From contig MGDX01000039.1 in assembly GCA_001791035.1 (NCBI GenBank), positions 8,108 through 19,397 of the forward strand: a DNA stretch of 11,290 nt, read 5' to 3'. The position numbers and the translations under genes are program-made. Positions 5,480 through 10,501 of the stretch are shown in pieces (positions within the stretch are counted from its first letter, which is position 1; every line of letters starts with the position of its first letter). The notes beneath the pieces are model-generated. The model saw nothing but the letters and a program-made list of their open reading frames with translations, ran no database searches and had not been told where the DNA came from. The DNA is from Candidatus Uhrbacteria bacterium RIFCSPHIGHO2_02_FULL_53_13 (GTDB lineage: Bacteria > Patescibacteriota > Patescibacteriia > UBA9934 > UBA11717).

Positions 5480-5542
5480 CTTTGTAAATAATTGCGTCTT
5501 CCGACACAGTTCGAGACAGACGCTCGTCAAAGCAAACATCTT

Positions 5543-6787
5543 ATGGCTCAAGTAAAACCGGAAATCGAAACGTTCGCTGACATTCGTGTTGTTGGTGTTG
5601 GTGGTGCCGGCAATAGCGCCATCAACCGCATGATTCAGGAGGGAATTAAGGGTGTGGATTTTATCGCCTTGAACACGGACGTGCAGGCGCTCCACCACTC
5701 ACTGGCAAAAACAAAACTGGCCATCGGGAAGTCGGTGACGCGCGGTTTGGGTGCGGGCATGAATCCAGAAATCGGGTACCGTGCCGCAGAGGAAAGTCAA
5801 AATGAGATCCGGAATTTGGTCAACGGGGCCGACATGGTATTCATTACCTGCGGACTCGGCGGTGGAACGGGGAGCGGCGCCGCCCATCATGTGGCGAAAT
5901 TAGCACACGATGTTGGTGCGCTCACGGTTGCCGTTGTCACAAAACCGTTTGCGTTTGAAGGTGCTCAACGTAAACGTAATGCGGATGAGGCATACGAAAA
6001 ATTGTCGCAAAACGTTGACACGATTATTACCATTCCAAACGATCGTGTGCTTCAAATCATCGACAAAAAAACCAGCCTCATGGAAGCATTTCGAATTGTA
6101 GACGACGTTCTTCGACAAGGAGTGCAAGGTATCTCAGAACTCATCACGGTTCCGGGACTCATCAACGTGGATTTTGCAGATGTGAAGGCCATTATGGCTC
6201 AATCCGGATCGGCGTTGATGGGCATCGGTCGTTCGAGCGGGGAGAATCGCGCGGTCGAAGCGGCCAAACAGGCTATTGCCAGTCCGCTTCTTGAAATCTC
6301 CATCGAGGGTGCAAAGGGGATTCTGTTCACGATTGCGGGAAGCTCCGATTTGGGCATGCACGAGGTTGCCGAAGCCGCCAAAGTAATCACCGGATCAGCC
6401 GACGACGATGCGCGCGTCATCTTTGGCGCCAACATTAACGACAACATGGAAGATGAAGTCATTATCACGGTGGTTGCCACGGGTTTTGATGGGCACGAGC
6501 AGTCGTCAACCGTGTTTGGCACGAGCGTCGTGTCGGCCGCCGGAACGTGGGCGCCGCCCGTCACGCGCGTGCGTGATCACAAAGATGTCCGTATGCGCGA
6601 AGAGAAAGTCGAAGCTGTTTCGTCTTTGAAGCGCGTTCCCAACGAACCGGTGTCGTACACGAACACGATGGCATCTGACGGAAACGGAAAAGATCCAAGA
6701 ACGCTCATCGCGGAATCGGAAACGGCATCGCATGAGGATGAAAATACCATTGATATTCCCGCGTTCATCCGTAAAAAGATGATGTAA
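5543..6787 (+). CDS. ftsZ: Cell division GTPase FtsZ
   Basis: The product has 414 residues from the ATG at 5543. It is a complete tubulin-like FtsZ that polymerises into the division ring. Visible features: nucleotide-binding VVGVGGAGNSAINRM (16-30); the tubulin signature CGLGGGTGSGAA (103-114), with small changes from the usual AGMGGGTGTGAAP; NADEAYEKL (146-154); the synergy-loop region INVDFADVKAIM (207-218); and a variable linker (about 330-400). The C-terminal peptide DIPAFIRKKMM (404-414) matches the conserved FtsA/ZipA-binding tail. With the TTG at 5492 the protein would gain 17 residues; that start has a good AAGGAGG at 12 nt, but the ATG start gives the normal N-terminal length. The gene is driven by its own promoter (5394-5402) with two 19-bp palindromes in the leader. 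nrdR follows after 29 bp. Confidence 0.95.
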   Translation: MAQVKPEIETFADIRVVGVGGAGNSAINRMIQEGIKGVDFIALNTDVQALHHSLAKTKLAIGKSVTRGLGAGMNPEIGYRAAEESQNEIRNLVNGADMVFITCGLGGGTGSGAAHHVAKLAHDVGALTVAVVTKPFAFEGAQRKRNADEAYEKLSQNVDTIITIPNDRVLQIIDKKTSLMEAFRIVDDVLRQGVQGISELITVPGLINVDFADVKAIMAQSGSALMGIGRSSGENRAVEAAKQAIASPLLEISIEGAKGILFTIAGSSDLGMHEVAEAAKVITGSADDDARVIFGANINDNMEDEVIITVVATGFDGHEQSSTVFGTSVVSAAGTWAPPVTRVRDHKDVRMREEKVEAVSSLKRVPNEPVSYTNTMASDGNGKDPRTLIAESETASHEDENTIDIPAFIRKKMM

Positions 6788-6801
6788 GGGAGTGACGAAA
6801 G

Positions 6802-6810
6802 TGTTATACT
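6802..6810 (+). promoter_or_regulatory. nrdR extended -10 promoter (TGTTATACT), leaderless spacing
   Basis: This is the same 9-mer as the ftsZ promoter: TG-T-TATACT with TATACT at 6805-6810. Six nt later comes the nrdR ATG (6817), so the transcript should begin at or next to the start codon. There is no -35 of note and no Shine-Dalgarno sequence. Confidence 0.65.
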
Positions 6811-6816
6811 CATGCT

Positions 6817-7284
6817 ATGCAGTGTCCCATTTGTAACAAGGACACAAAAGTGATTGACACGCGGCCATCGTCCGACGGTATGGGCATTCGTCGCCGTCGG
6901 ACATGCGTTTCGTGCGAGTATCGCTTCAGCACGCTTGAGGAGGCGGAGATTCTGGATCTCACGATTGTCAAGAACGATGGGCGGCGAGAGGCATTTTCTC
7001 GTGAAAAGATTCTCAAGGGCATTGTTCGTGCGCTCGAAAAGCGACCGTACACGCAGGAACGTCTCAAGAAACTGATGTACACCATCGAGCGCGACATTCA
7101 ACGGCGCAAATCGCCGGAACTGACAAGCGCGGAAATCGGCGACATGGTCATGGCGCGTTTGCGTGGATTTGACAAGGTGGCCTACATTCGATTCGCGAGC
7201 GTGTATCGTCAATTCGAGGATGTACAGACCTTTCAAACGGAACTCAACGCGCTCTTGCAAAAGCGGCAAAAGCGCACAGGTTAG
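6817..7284 (+). CDS. nrdR: Transcriptional repressor NrdR (ribonucleotide reductase regulator)
   Basis: The 155-residue protein is of normal length for NrdR. An N-terminal zinc ribbon uses Cys3/Cys6 (MQCPIC) and Cys30/Cys33 (TCVSC), with the conserved IRRRR (24-28) between them. An ATP-cone follows (about 47-137): VKNDGRREAFSREKI (51-65), KRPYT (75-79), SAEIGDMVMARL (104-115) and VAYIRFASVYRQF (121-133) are all hallmark NrdR segments. The family senses ATP/dATP and represses nrd operons by binding paired NrdR boxes. No nrd gene is present in this window, so its targets lie elsewhere. The gene follows ftsZ closely but has its own -10 box exactly 6 nt before ATG. The alternative of pure read-through from ftsZ is also possible. 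Confidence 0.95.
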   Translation: MQCPICNKDTKVIDTRPSSDGMGIRRRRTCVSCEYRFSTLEEAEILDLTIVKNDGRREAFSREKILKGIVRALEKRPYTQERLKKLMYTIERDIQRRKSPELTSAEIGDMVMARLRGFDKVAYIRFASVYRQFEDVQTFQTELNALLQKRQKRTG

Positions 7285-7370
7285 CGCCGGTGTTTTGAGA
7301 GCTCGCTTGCCAGTCACTACTCACGATCTCTATCTCTCGTGCCAAATCGCATACACGATACTTGATACGC

Positions 7371-7376
7371 GATACT
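7371..7376 (+). promoter_or_regulatory. Possible -10 box (GATACT) before pyk
   Basis: GATACT lies 6 nt before the pyk ATG (7383), the same spacing as nrdR. It sits in a repetitive tract (GATACTTGATACGCGATACT, 7357-7376), which could produce the match by chance, and the first base departs from TATACT. Confidence 0.35.
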
Positions 7377-7382
7377 TCCCCT

Positions 7383-8765
7383 ATGTCTCGAACAAAAATT
7401 GTGTGCACGATTGGTCCGGCCTCCGCAAAAGAGGCGGTCCAAAAGCGAATGGTAAAGGCGGGCATGAATGTGGCCCGGCTCAATTTTTCACATGGCACGC
7501 ACGAACAGCATCAGGGGTTTGTCCTGTCGCTTCGACGAGTGGCTCGCGAGTTGGGGGTGCCGCTGGCGATCATGCAGGATCTCCAGGGTCCCAAAATCCG
7601 CATTGGGATCATTCCGGGCGATGCGCTTTCGTTGCGTACGGGCGATACCGTACATTTTTCTCCGCGTACGAAGGCGTATGCAGAGGCGGACCGATTAGTT
7701 CCCGTTACCTACGGCGGCTTTGCGCGCGATGTGCGCGCTGGCGATCGTGTGCTGATTGACGATGGGCTCATTGAATGTTCGGTGGTCCGTGTCCAAAACA
7801 ACATCGTAGCCGCGCGTGTCGTGACGGGCGGCAACGTGTCGTCCAACAAAGGGATCAACCTTCCGGATTCGGCGGTGCGATTGTCGGCGTTGACGGCGAA
7901 GGATCAAAAAGACGTGGCATTTGGCGTGCGCGAGGAAGTGGATTTTATTGTGTTGTCATTTGTGAGCAGTGCCGAGGATATTCATAAATTGCGCGATCTC
8001 ATCAAGCGTGAAGAAAAGCGTCAAAAAAAGAAACCGCTTGGGATTCAAGTGGTCGCAAAAATCGAACGTGCAGACGCCATCCATCGCATGGATGAGATTA
8101 TTGAAGCTTCAGACGTCATTATGATTGGGCGCGGGGATTTGGGCGTAGAGATTCCGCTTGAAGAAGTGCCGATCAGGCAAAAGGAGATTGCGCACAAGAG
8201 CCGCTGTGCCGGAAAGCCGGTGATTGTGGCGACGCATATGCTTGAGAGCATGCGTCAAAACGTGCGCGCCACGCGAGCGGAGATTTCCGATGTGGCCAAT
8301 GCTGTCATTGATCATGCGGACGCAGTGATGCTCTCGGCCGAATCCGCATCGGGAAAATTCCCCGTAAAAGCCGTCGAGACGTTGACCAAGGTGATTGAGG
8401 AAACCGAGAAGAGCGTGTACGACAATGTGCGACCGGATGAGTTATGTGTTGACAGCACAGACGCGGCTATCGCCAAGCAAATTCATTTGGCGTTTGAAGG
8501 CGGGGGTGTTGATGGCATTGTGACGGGGACGCAATTTGGAGACGTGGCGATGTTGATCAATCGTCATCGGCCGGAAGTTCCTCTGTTCATTGCCGCGAAT
8601 ACCGAGCTTGAGCGCAACCAACTTGCGATGAAGTGGGGAGCGCGACCGTTTATGCTCAAAAAAGCACGCACAACGGATGTGTTTGAACGAGAAGCGCGAA
8701 AACAGCTCACCGAACTCAAGTGGATCAAAAAAACGGATCGTCTGTTATTTGTCACGTCGGTATAG
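7383..8765 (+). CDS. pyk: Pyruvate kinase, with a short C-terminus
   Basis: The 460-residue enzyme converts phosphoenolpyruvate and ADP to pyruvate and ATP, the last step of glycolysis. MSRTKIVCTIGPAS (1-14) is the standard N-terminus; an in-frame upstream ATG (7362) adds only seven residues inside a repeat tract. Active-site segments are present: ARLNFSHG (31-38), the B-domain entry DLQGPKIRIG (66-75), VAKIERA (224-230), IGRGDLGVEIP (248-258, metal-binding Asp), ATHMLESM (283-290; usually ATQMLESM), TRAEISDVANAV (297-308), and MLSAES (316-321; usually MLSGET). The chain stops at RLLFVTSV, before the GxPxGxxGTTN segment that ends most pyruvate kinases. The effector loop near TGTQFGDVAM (381-390) lacks the usual SG[KR][ST]A motif, so fructose-1,6-bisphosphate control is doubtful. 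Function as a kinase is likely. Confidence 0.93.
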   Translation: MSRTKIVCTIGPASAKEAVQKRMVKAGMNVARLNFSHGTHEQHQGFVLSLRRVARELGVPLAIMQDLQGPKIRIGIIPGDALSLRTGDTVHFSPRTKAYAEADRLVPVTYGGFARDVRAGDRVLIDDGLIECSVVRVQNNIVAARVVTGGNVSSNKGINLPDSAVRLSALTAKDQKDVAFGVREEVDFIVLSFVSSAEDIHKLRDLIKREEKRQKKKPLGIQVVAKIERADAIHRMDEIIEASDVIMIGRGDLGVEIPLEEVPIRQKEIAHKSRCAGKPVIVATHMLESMRQNVRATRAEISDVANAVIDHADAVMLSAESASGKFPVKAVETLTKVIEETEKSVYDNVRPDELCVDSTDAAIAKQIHLAFEGGGVDGIVTGTQFGDVAMLINRHRPEVPLFIAANTELERNQLAMKWGARPFMLKKARTTDVFEREARKQLTELKWIKKTDRLLFVTSV

Positions 8766-8768
8766 CAT

Positions 8769-8777
8769 TTATCCACA
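8769..8777 (+). promoter_or_regulatory. Perfect DnaA-box 9-mer TTATCCACA (1)
   Basis: This is an exact match to the strongest DnaA-box consensus. It lies 4 bp after the pyk stop and 23 bp from the second copy in the same orientation. No AT-rich unwinding element or dnaA/dnaN gene is nearby, so this need not be an origin. Confidence 0.55.
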
Positions 8778-8793
8778 GGGGTTTGACCCCTTT
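8777..8793 (+). terminator. Hairpin between pyk and the convergent MFS gene, possible bidirectional terminator
   Basis: AGGGGT-TTG-ACCCCT (8777-8791) forms a 6-bp GC-rich stem, followed on the plus strand by only a short TTT and on the minus strand by ACAAATGC-like sequence after GTGGATA. It is in the right place to end both convergent genes. The weak U-tract makes a canonical intrinsic terminator uncertain. Confidence 0.4.
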
Positions 8794-8800
8794 ATCCACA
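8792..8800 (+). promoter_or_regulatory. Perfect DnaA-box 9-mer TTATCCACA (2)
   Basis: Second exact copy. Together with a flanking T the direct repeat is TTTATCCACA at 8768-8777 and 8791-8800. It lies 7 bp downstream of the stop of the minus-strand MFS gene. Confidence 0.55.
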
Positions 8801-8807
8801 AGGCTCG

Positions 8808-9422
8808 CTATTTTTTTCTCATCTCGCTACGGAGGGTCAAAAGCAGTAGCGACCCCATCAATGTGGCGGCGCTTGCCACAACAAACAGCGTGTTGAATCC
8901 AAGTGAGTCGGCGAGGTAGCCGCCGATGGCCGCCGCCGCCGCCATCCCACCGCTTAATGCTACGTCGTAGAGGCTCCACTCAAAACCTTGTTTGTCTTTG
9001 TCGACGTGCCGAGTGAAGATGGAGAACCAGCCGGGATAGGCAATGGCTCCGCCGATCCCAAGGAGGATCTGTAGCAAATAGAGATCAACGATCGAATCAA
9101 TCTGCGTGTAGAGGAGTAGGACGACTCCTGTGATAGCCGTACCGATAACCGCGGAATACAAATCATCTGTTTCGCCCCGTTTTTTATCAATGTACCGTCC
9201 GACGGGAACAACGAAAACGGATTTGGTGATGAGGTAGATGCCCGATGCGATACCGATGGCGGCAATGGTTCCTCCCGTGAGATTGTTCTCAACGAAGATT
9301 GCAAAGACCGGAGCGAACAGCTGATTTGCGGACCAGATGACAAAGTCCGAGACAATCAGAACCTTAATGACCCAGCTGATGTTATAGGATTTTACGAAGT
9401 GCGCGACGTGTTTTGCATACAT
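8808..9422 (-). CDS. Half-size MFS-type transporter (six helices)
   Basis: The protein has 204 residues and six predicted helices (about 16-39, 52-75, 88-107, 111-133, 150-171, 177-197). Between helices 2 and 3 is GRYIDKKRGETDD (76-88), a good match to MFS motif A, so this corresponds to one six-helix bundle of a normal 12-helix, roughly 400-residue permease. The half-size is not a visible frameshift: upstream lies a terminator and a promoter, and downstream is pyk on the other strand, leaving no room for the missing half. A homodimer, or pairing with another half elsewhere, would be needed for transport; the substrate is unknown. I use the ATG at 9422, because the longer frame from a TTG at 9443 would overlap the -10 box. 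The stop follows a run of seven A. Confidence 0.8.
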   Translation of the reverse strand: MYAKHVAHFVKSYNISWVIKVLIVSDFVIWSANQLFAPVFAIFVENNLTGGTIAAIGIASGIYLITKSVFVVPVGRYIDKKRGETDDLYSAVIGTAITGVVLLLYTQIDSIVDLYLLQILLGIGGAIAYPGWFSIFTRHVDKDKQGFEWSLYDVALSGGMAAAAAIGGYLADSLGFNTLFVVASAATLMGSLLLLTLRSEMRKK

Positions 9423-9431
9423 ACGGTTTTC

Positions 9432-9440
9432 ATTGTAGCA
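9432..9440 (-). promoter_or_regulatory. MFS gene extended -10 promoter (TGCTACAAT)
   Basis: On the minus strand TGC-TACAAT occupies 9440-9432, with TACAAT at 9437-9432. The ATG at 9422 follows after 9 nt, giving a leader of only about 0-4 nt. The box lies just beyond the DUF378 terminator. Confidence 0.55.
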
Positions 9441-9444
9441 CAAA

Positions 9445-9472
9445 CCAAAACCTCCGCATGTTGCGGAGGTTT
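9445..9472 (-). terminator. Intrinsic terminator of the DUF378 gene
   Basis: Read on the minus strand, AAACCTCCGC (9472-9463), loop AACAT and GCGGAGGTTT (9457-9448) form a 10-bp stem with a 5-nt loop. This is followed by TGG and another TTT, so the U-rich tail GGTTTTGGTTTG is reasonable. It sits 11 nt below the DUF378 stop and just above the MFS promoter, insulating the two genes. Confidence 0.75.
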
Positions 9473-9482
9473 GGTGTGTGTA

Positions 9483-9704
9483 TTACTTTGTTTTACACAT
9501 TTTACACATGCCGCGGTGCGAGAAGATCATCACCAGAGCGGCAACACCGACAAGCGCGTAAACGACGCGTTCAACGACCGGCCATGTCCCAAGAAGCCAT
9601 TCGACGAGGTTCCAGTCAAAGAACCCGACGAGTCCCCAGTTGAGGGCGCCGATGATCACAAGGACCCAGCACAGTTTGCAGAGCCCACATTGTCCGTTCT
9701 TCAT
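9483..9704 (-). CDS. DUF378-family small membrane protein with terminal Cys motifs
   Basis: The 73-residue protein has two predicted helices (12-29 and about 45-61) and the DUF378 hallmark IIGALNWGLVGFFDWNLVEWLLG (17-39, key residues GALNWGLVG). The function of DUF378 is unknown. Unusually, both ends carry cysteines: CGLCKLC (6-12) at the N-terminus and CKMC (67-70) at the C-terminus. Both termini of a two-helix hairpin lie on the same side of the membrane, so the five cysteines could form one metal site or disulfide cluster. The gene is monocistronic: an extended -10 promoter with a 19-bp palindrome lies upstream and an intrinsic terminator downstream. It shares that palindrome with ftsZ, which hints at common control. 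Confidence 0.8.
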   Translation of the reverse strand: MKNGQCGLCKLCWVLVIIGALNWGLVGFFDWNLVEWLLGTWPVVERVVYALVGVAALVMIFSHRGMCKMCKTK

Positions 9705-9720
9705 AAAAAGCGGCTAAGAA

Positions 9721-9739
9721 TGAATACATGATGTGTTCA
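9721..9739. promoter_or_regulatory. 19-bp palindrome at the DUF378 promoter
   Basis: TGAATACATGATGTGTTCA is a dyad with one broken pair, centred on 9730. On the minus strand it reads TGAACACATCATGTATTCA, matching the ftsZ-site consensus at 18 of 19 positions. It starts at the last base of the -10 box and so covers the transcription start. Confidence 0.65.
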
Positions 9740-9747
9740 TTGTAGCA
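9739..9747 (-). promoter_or_regulatory. DUF378 extended -10 promoter (TGCTACAAT)
   Basis: On the minus strand TGC precedes TACAAT (9744-9739), identical to the MFS promoter core. The start should fall near 9732, leaving a leader of about 28 nt before the ATG at 9704, with no Shine-Dalgarno sequence visible. Confidence 0.6.
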
Positions 9748-9775
9748 GAATTATGTAAGGTGATGCCCTATAGCG

Positions 9776-9784
9776 TGTGGATAA
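9776..9784 (-). promoter_or_regulatory. Perfect DnaA-box 9-mer (3), minus-strand TTATCCACA
   Basis: TGTGGATAA on the plus strand is an exact DnaA-box 9-mer in reverse orientation. It lies about 30 bp upstream of the DUF378 -10 box, where a DnaA protomer could touch transcription of that gene. Confidence 0.5.
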
Positions 9785-9803
9785 AAGTTCATTCCAACCA
9801 CAG

Positions 9804-9825
9804 AAAAAACCCCGATGAGCGGAGT
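9804..9825 (-). terminator. Intrinsic terminator after tRNA-Asp
   Basis: On the minus strand ACTCCG (9825-9820), loop CTCAT and CGGGGT (9814-9809) form a 6-bp stem with one G-T pair, followed by a run of Ts to 9804. It lies within larger flanking arms ACCACAGA (9797-9804) and TCTGTGGT (9830-9837), which could pair as an outer stem. Confidence 0.7.
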
Positions 9826-9837
9826 AGTATCTGTGGT

Positions 9838-9876
9838 CATCCTCCATAGCTCTACTTCGTGGAGCGACGGGGGATG
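9838..9876. repeat. 39-bp hairpin abutting the tRNA-Asp 3' end
   Basis: Imperfect dyad centred on 9857. The inner stem GCTCTAC-TTC-GTGGAGC (9849-9865) is continued outward by CATCCTCC paired with GGGGGATG, with two mismatches. It overlaps the CCA end of the tRNA by two bases. It could be a processing or protective structure of the tRNA precursor, or a dispersed repeat unit. Confidence 0.6.
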
Positions 9877-9952
9877 GCGGACCGGACGGGATTCGAACCC
9901 GCGATCTTCGCCGTGACAGGGCAACGTGTTAACCGGGCTACACCACCGGTCC
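9875..9952 (-). tRNA. tRNA-Asp (anticodon GTC)
   Basis: The full cloverleaf can be drawn on the minus strand: acceptor GGACCGG/CCGGTCC; D arm GTGT...ACAC; anticodon stem TTGCC/GGCGA with loop CTGTCAC (anticodon GTC); five-base variable loop AGATC; T arm GCGGG-TTCGAAT-CCCGT; discriminator G73, the Asp identity base; and an encoded CCA end. It reads aspartate codons GAC/GAU. It has its own promoter about 40 nt upstream and a terminator downstream, so it is a single-gene unit. Confidence 0.97.
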
Positions 9953-9989
9953 ACAGATGAAAAACGTTGTTGTTTTGCAGTGCCGCACG

Positions 9990-10018
9990 ATCATAGCACC
10001 ATAAATTCATGCGCGCAA
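9990..10018 (-). promoter_or_regulatory. tRNA-Asp promoter (TTGCGC - 17 bp - TATGAT)
   Basis: On the minus strand a -35-like TTGCGC (10018-10013) is followed after 17 bp by TGC-TATGAT (-10 hexamer 9995-9990), so both a -35 and an extended -10 are present. The start would be near 9983, giving a 5' leader of about 30 nt to be removed by RNase P. Confidence 0.65.
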
Positions 10019-10031
10019 GAGTGGCCTACCG

Positions 10032-10044
10032 ACAGGACGCCTGT
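10032..10044. repeat. Short palindrome ACAGG-ACG-CCTGT
   Basis: A 5-bp inverted repeat with a 3-bp spacer touches the extended -10 of the next gene. The surrounding wording (CCTACCGACAGGACGCCTGTGCTAC) resembles dispersed intergenic repeats, so it may be a repeat edge, not an operator. Confidence 0.45.
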
Positions 10045-10052
10045 GCTACAAT
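10044..10052 (+). promoter_or_regulatory. Extended -10 promoter (TGCTACAAT) of the small membrane protein gene
   Basis: TGC-TACAAT (hexamer 10047-10052) has the same 9-mer core as the MFS and DUF378 promoters. The ATG at 10059 follows after 6 nt, the same spacing as nrdR. Confidence 0.6.
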
Positions 10053-10058
10053 AGTGCC

Positions 10059-10454
10059 ATGCAAATCCGCGTACACAAAAGAACGCTTTGCAAAGCCATG
10101 GGGCAACTCTTGCAATTGACCGTTGTAGCGATGCTCTTTGTATCCGTGCTGACAATATCGTGCGACACCGTGCGGCATGGCGCTTCACAAGCCGTAAACG
10201 CTTGCGTCGAGCATAGCGTGGACGTCGGCTTTGCGGTGGCCGCGGATGCGTTTCAACATGTCACCACTTTTGTGGCGCTCCCGCTTATCATGCTTTTTGT
10301 ACTCGCGGGCATCTCTGTTCGCATGATTCCTCGGCGACTTGCCACGGCCATTATTGAACGCCAACGCCGATTGCGCGGATTATGGGCGCGACGGATGCCG
10401 TTCGTATCGTCAAAACGGTTTCTTCTGAATTTTGCTCCCGTGCGCGATTTTTGA
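10059..10454 (+). CDS. Unrecognised two-helix membrane protein
   Basis: The 131-residue protein matches no family I know. Two hydrophobic helices are clear (about 17-35 and 70-89), separated by a 35-residue loop containing Cys35 and Cys49. A strongly basic C-terminal tail follows (IPRRLATAIIERQRRLRGLWARR, about 90-112). The many Arg residues in the tail place it in the cytoplasm, so the loop should be outside. Support for a real gene: an extended -10 box 6 nt before the ATG, as at nrdR, and membrane helices in the right frame. Against: no detectable homology and no ribosome binding site. It is 47 bp upstream of the DsbA-like gene on the same strand, so the two may be co-transcribed. Confidence 0.65.
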   Translation: MQIRVHKRTLCKAMGQLLQLTVVAMLFVSVLTISCDTVRHGASQAVNACVEHSVDVGFAVAADAFQHVTTFVALPLIMLFVLAGISVRMIPRRLATAIIERQRRLRGLWARRMPFVSSKRFLLNFAPVRDF

Positions 10455-10501
10455 GCGGTCTAAACAGGAGGCTTGCATTATTCCTATAACCATCGCTCAT
10501 T

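Larger units (their letters stand above)
5126..5542. other. Gene-free ftsA-ftsZ intergenic region
   Basis: No protein-sized frame is convincing. In order, the region holds a 160-bp imperfect palindrome (5128-5287), GTCGGAA-type short direct repeats (5292-5318), the dispersed word TTGCGAAGCCTTGCAGTAG (5319-5337), a TTCGACAAGCTCAGGGTGA repeat (5341-5359), an extended -10 promoter (5394-5402), two 19-bp palindromes (5406-5424, 5438-5456), and an AAGGAGG ribosome binding site (5473-5479). The transcribed ftsZ leader would be about 134 nt to the ATG at 5543. Confidence 0.75.

Noticed and set aside
5482..5487. TTG-TAA start-stop element after the AAGGAGG in the ftsZ leader
   Set aside because: It is only 2 nt from the Shine-Dalgarno sequence, too close for initiation.
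6577..7317. 246-codon minus-strand frame across ftsZ 3' end and nrdR
   Set aside because: It is antisense to two clear genes and its composition is that of a shadow.
8766..8807. Replication origin at the paired DnaA boxes
   Set aside because: There are only two boxes in a 42-bp gap, with no AT-rich unwinding tract and no dnaA, dnaN or other origin-linked gene nearby.
9751..9954. Minus-strand frame of 67 codons
   Set aside because: It covers tRNA-Asp and its terminator, so it is not a protein gene.
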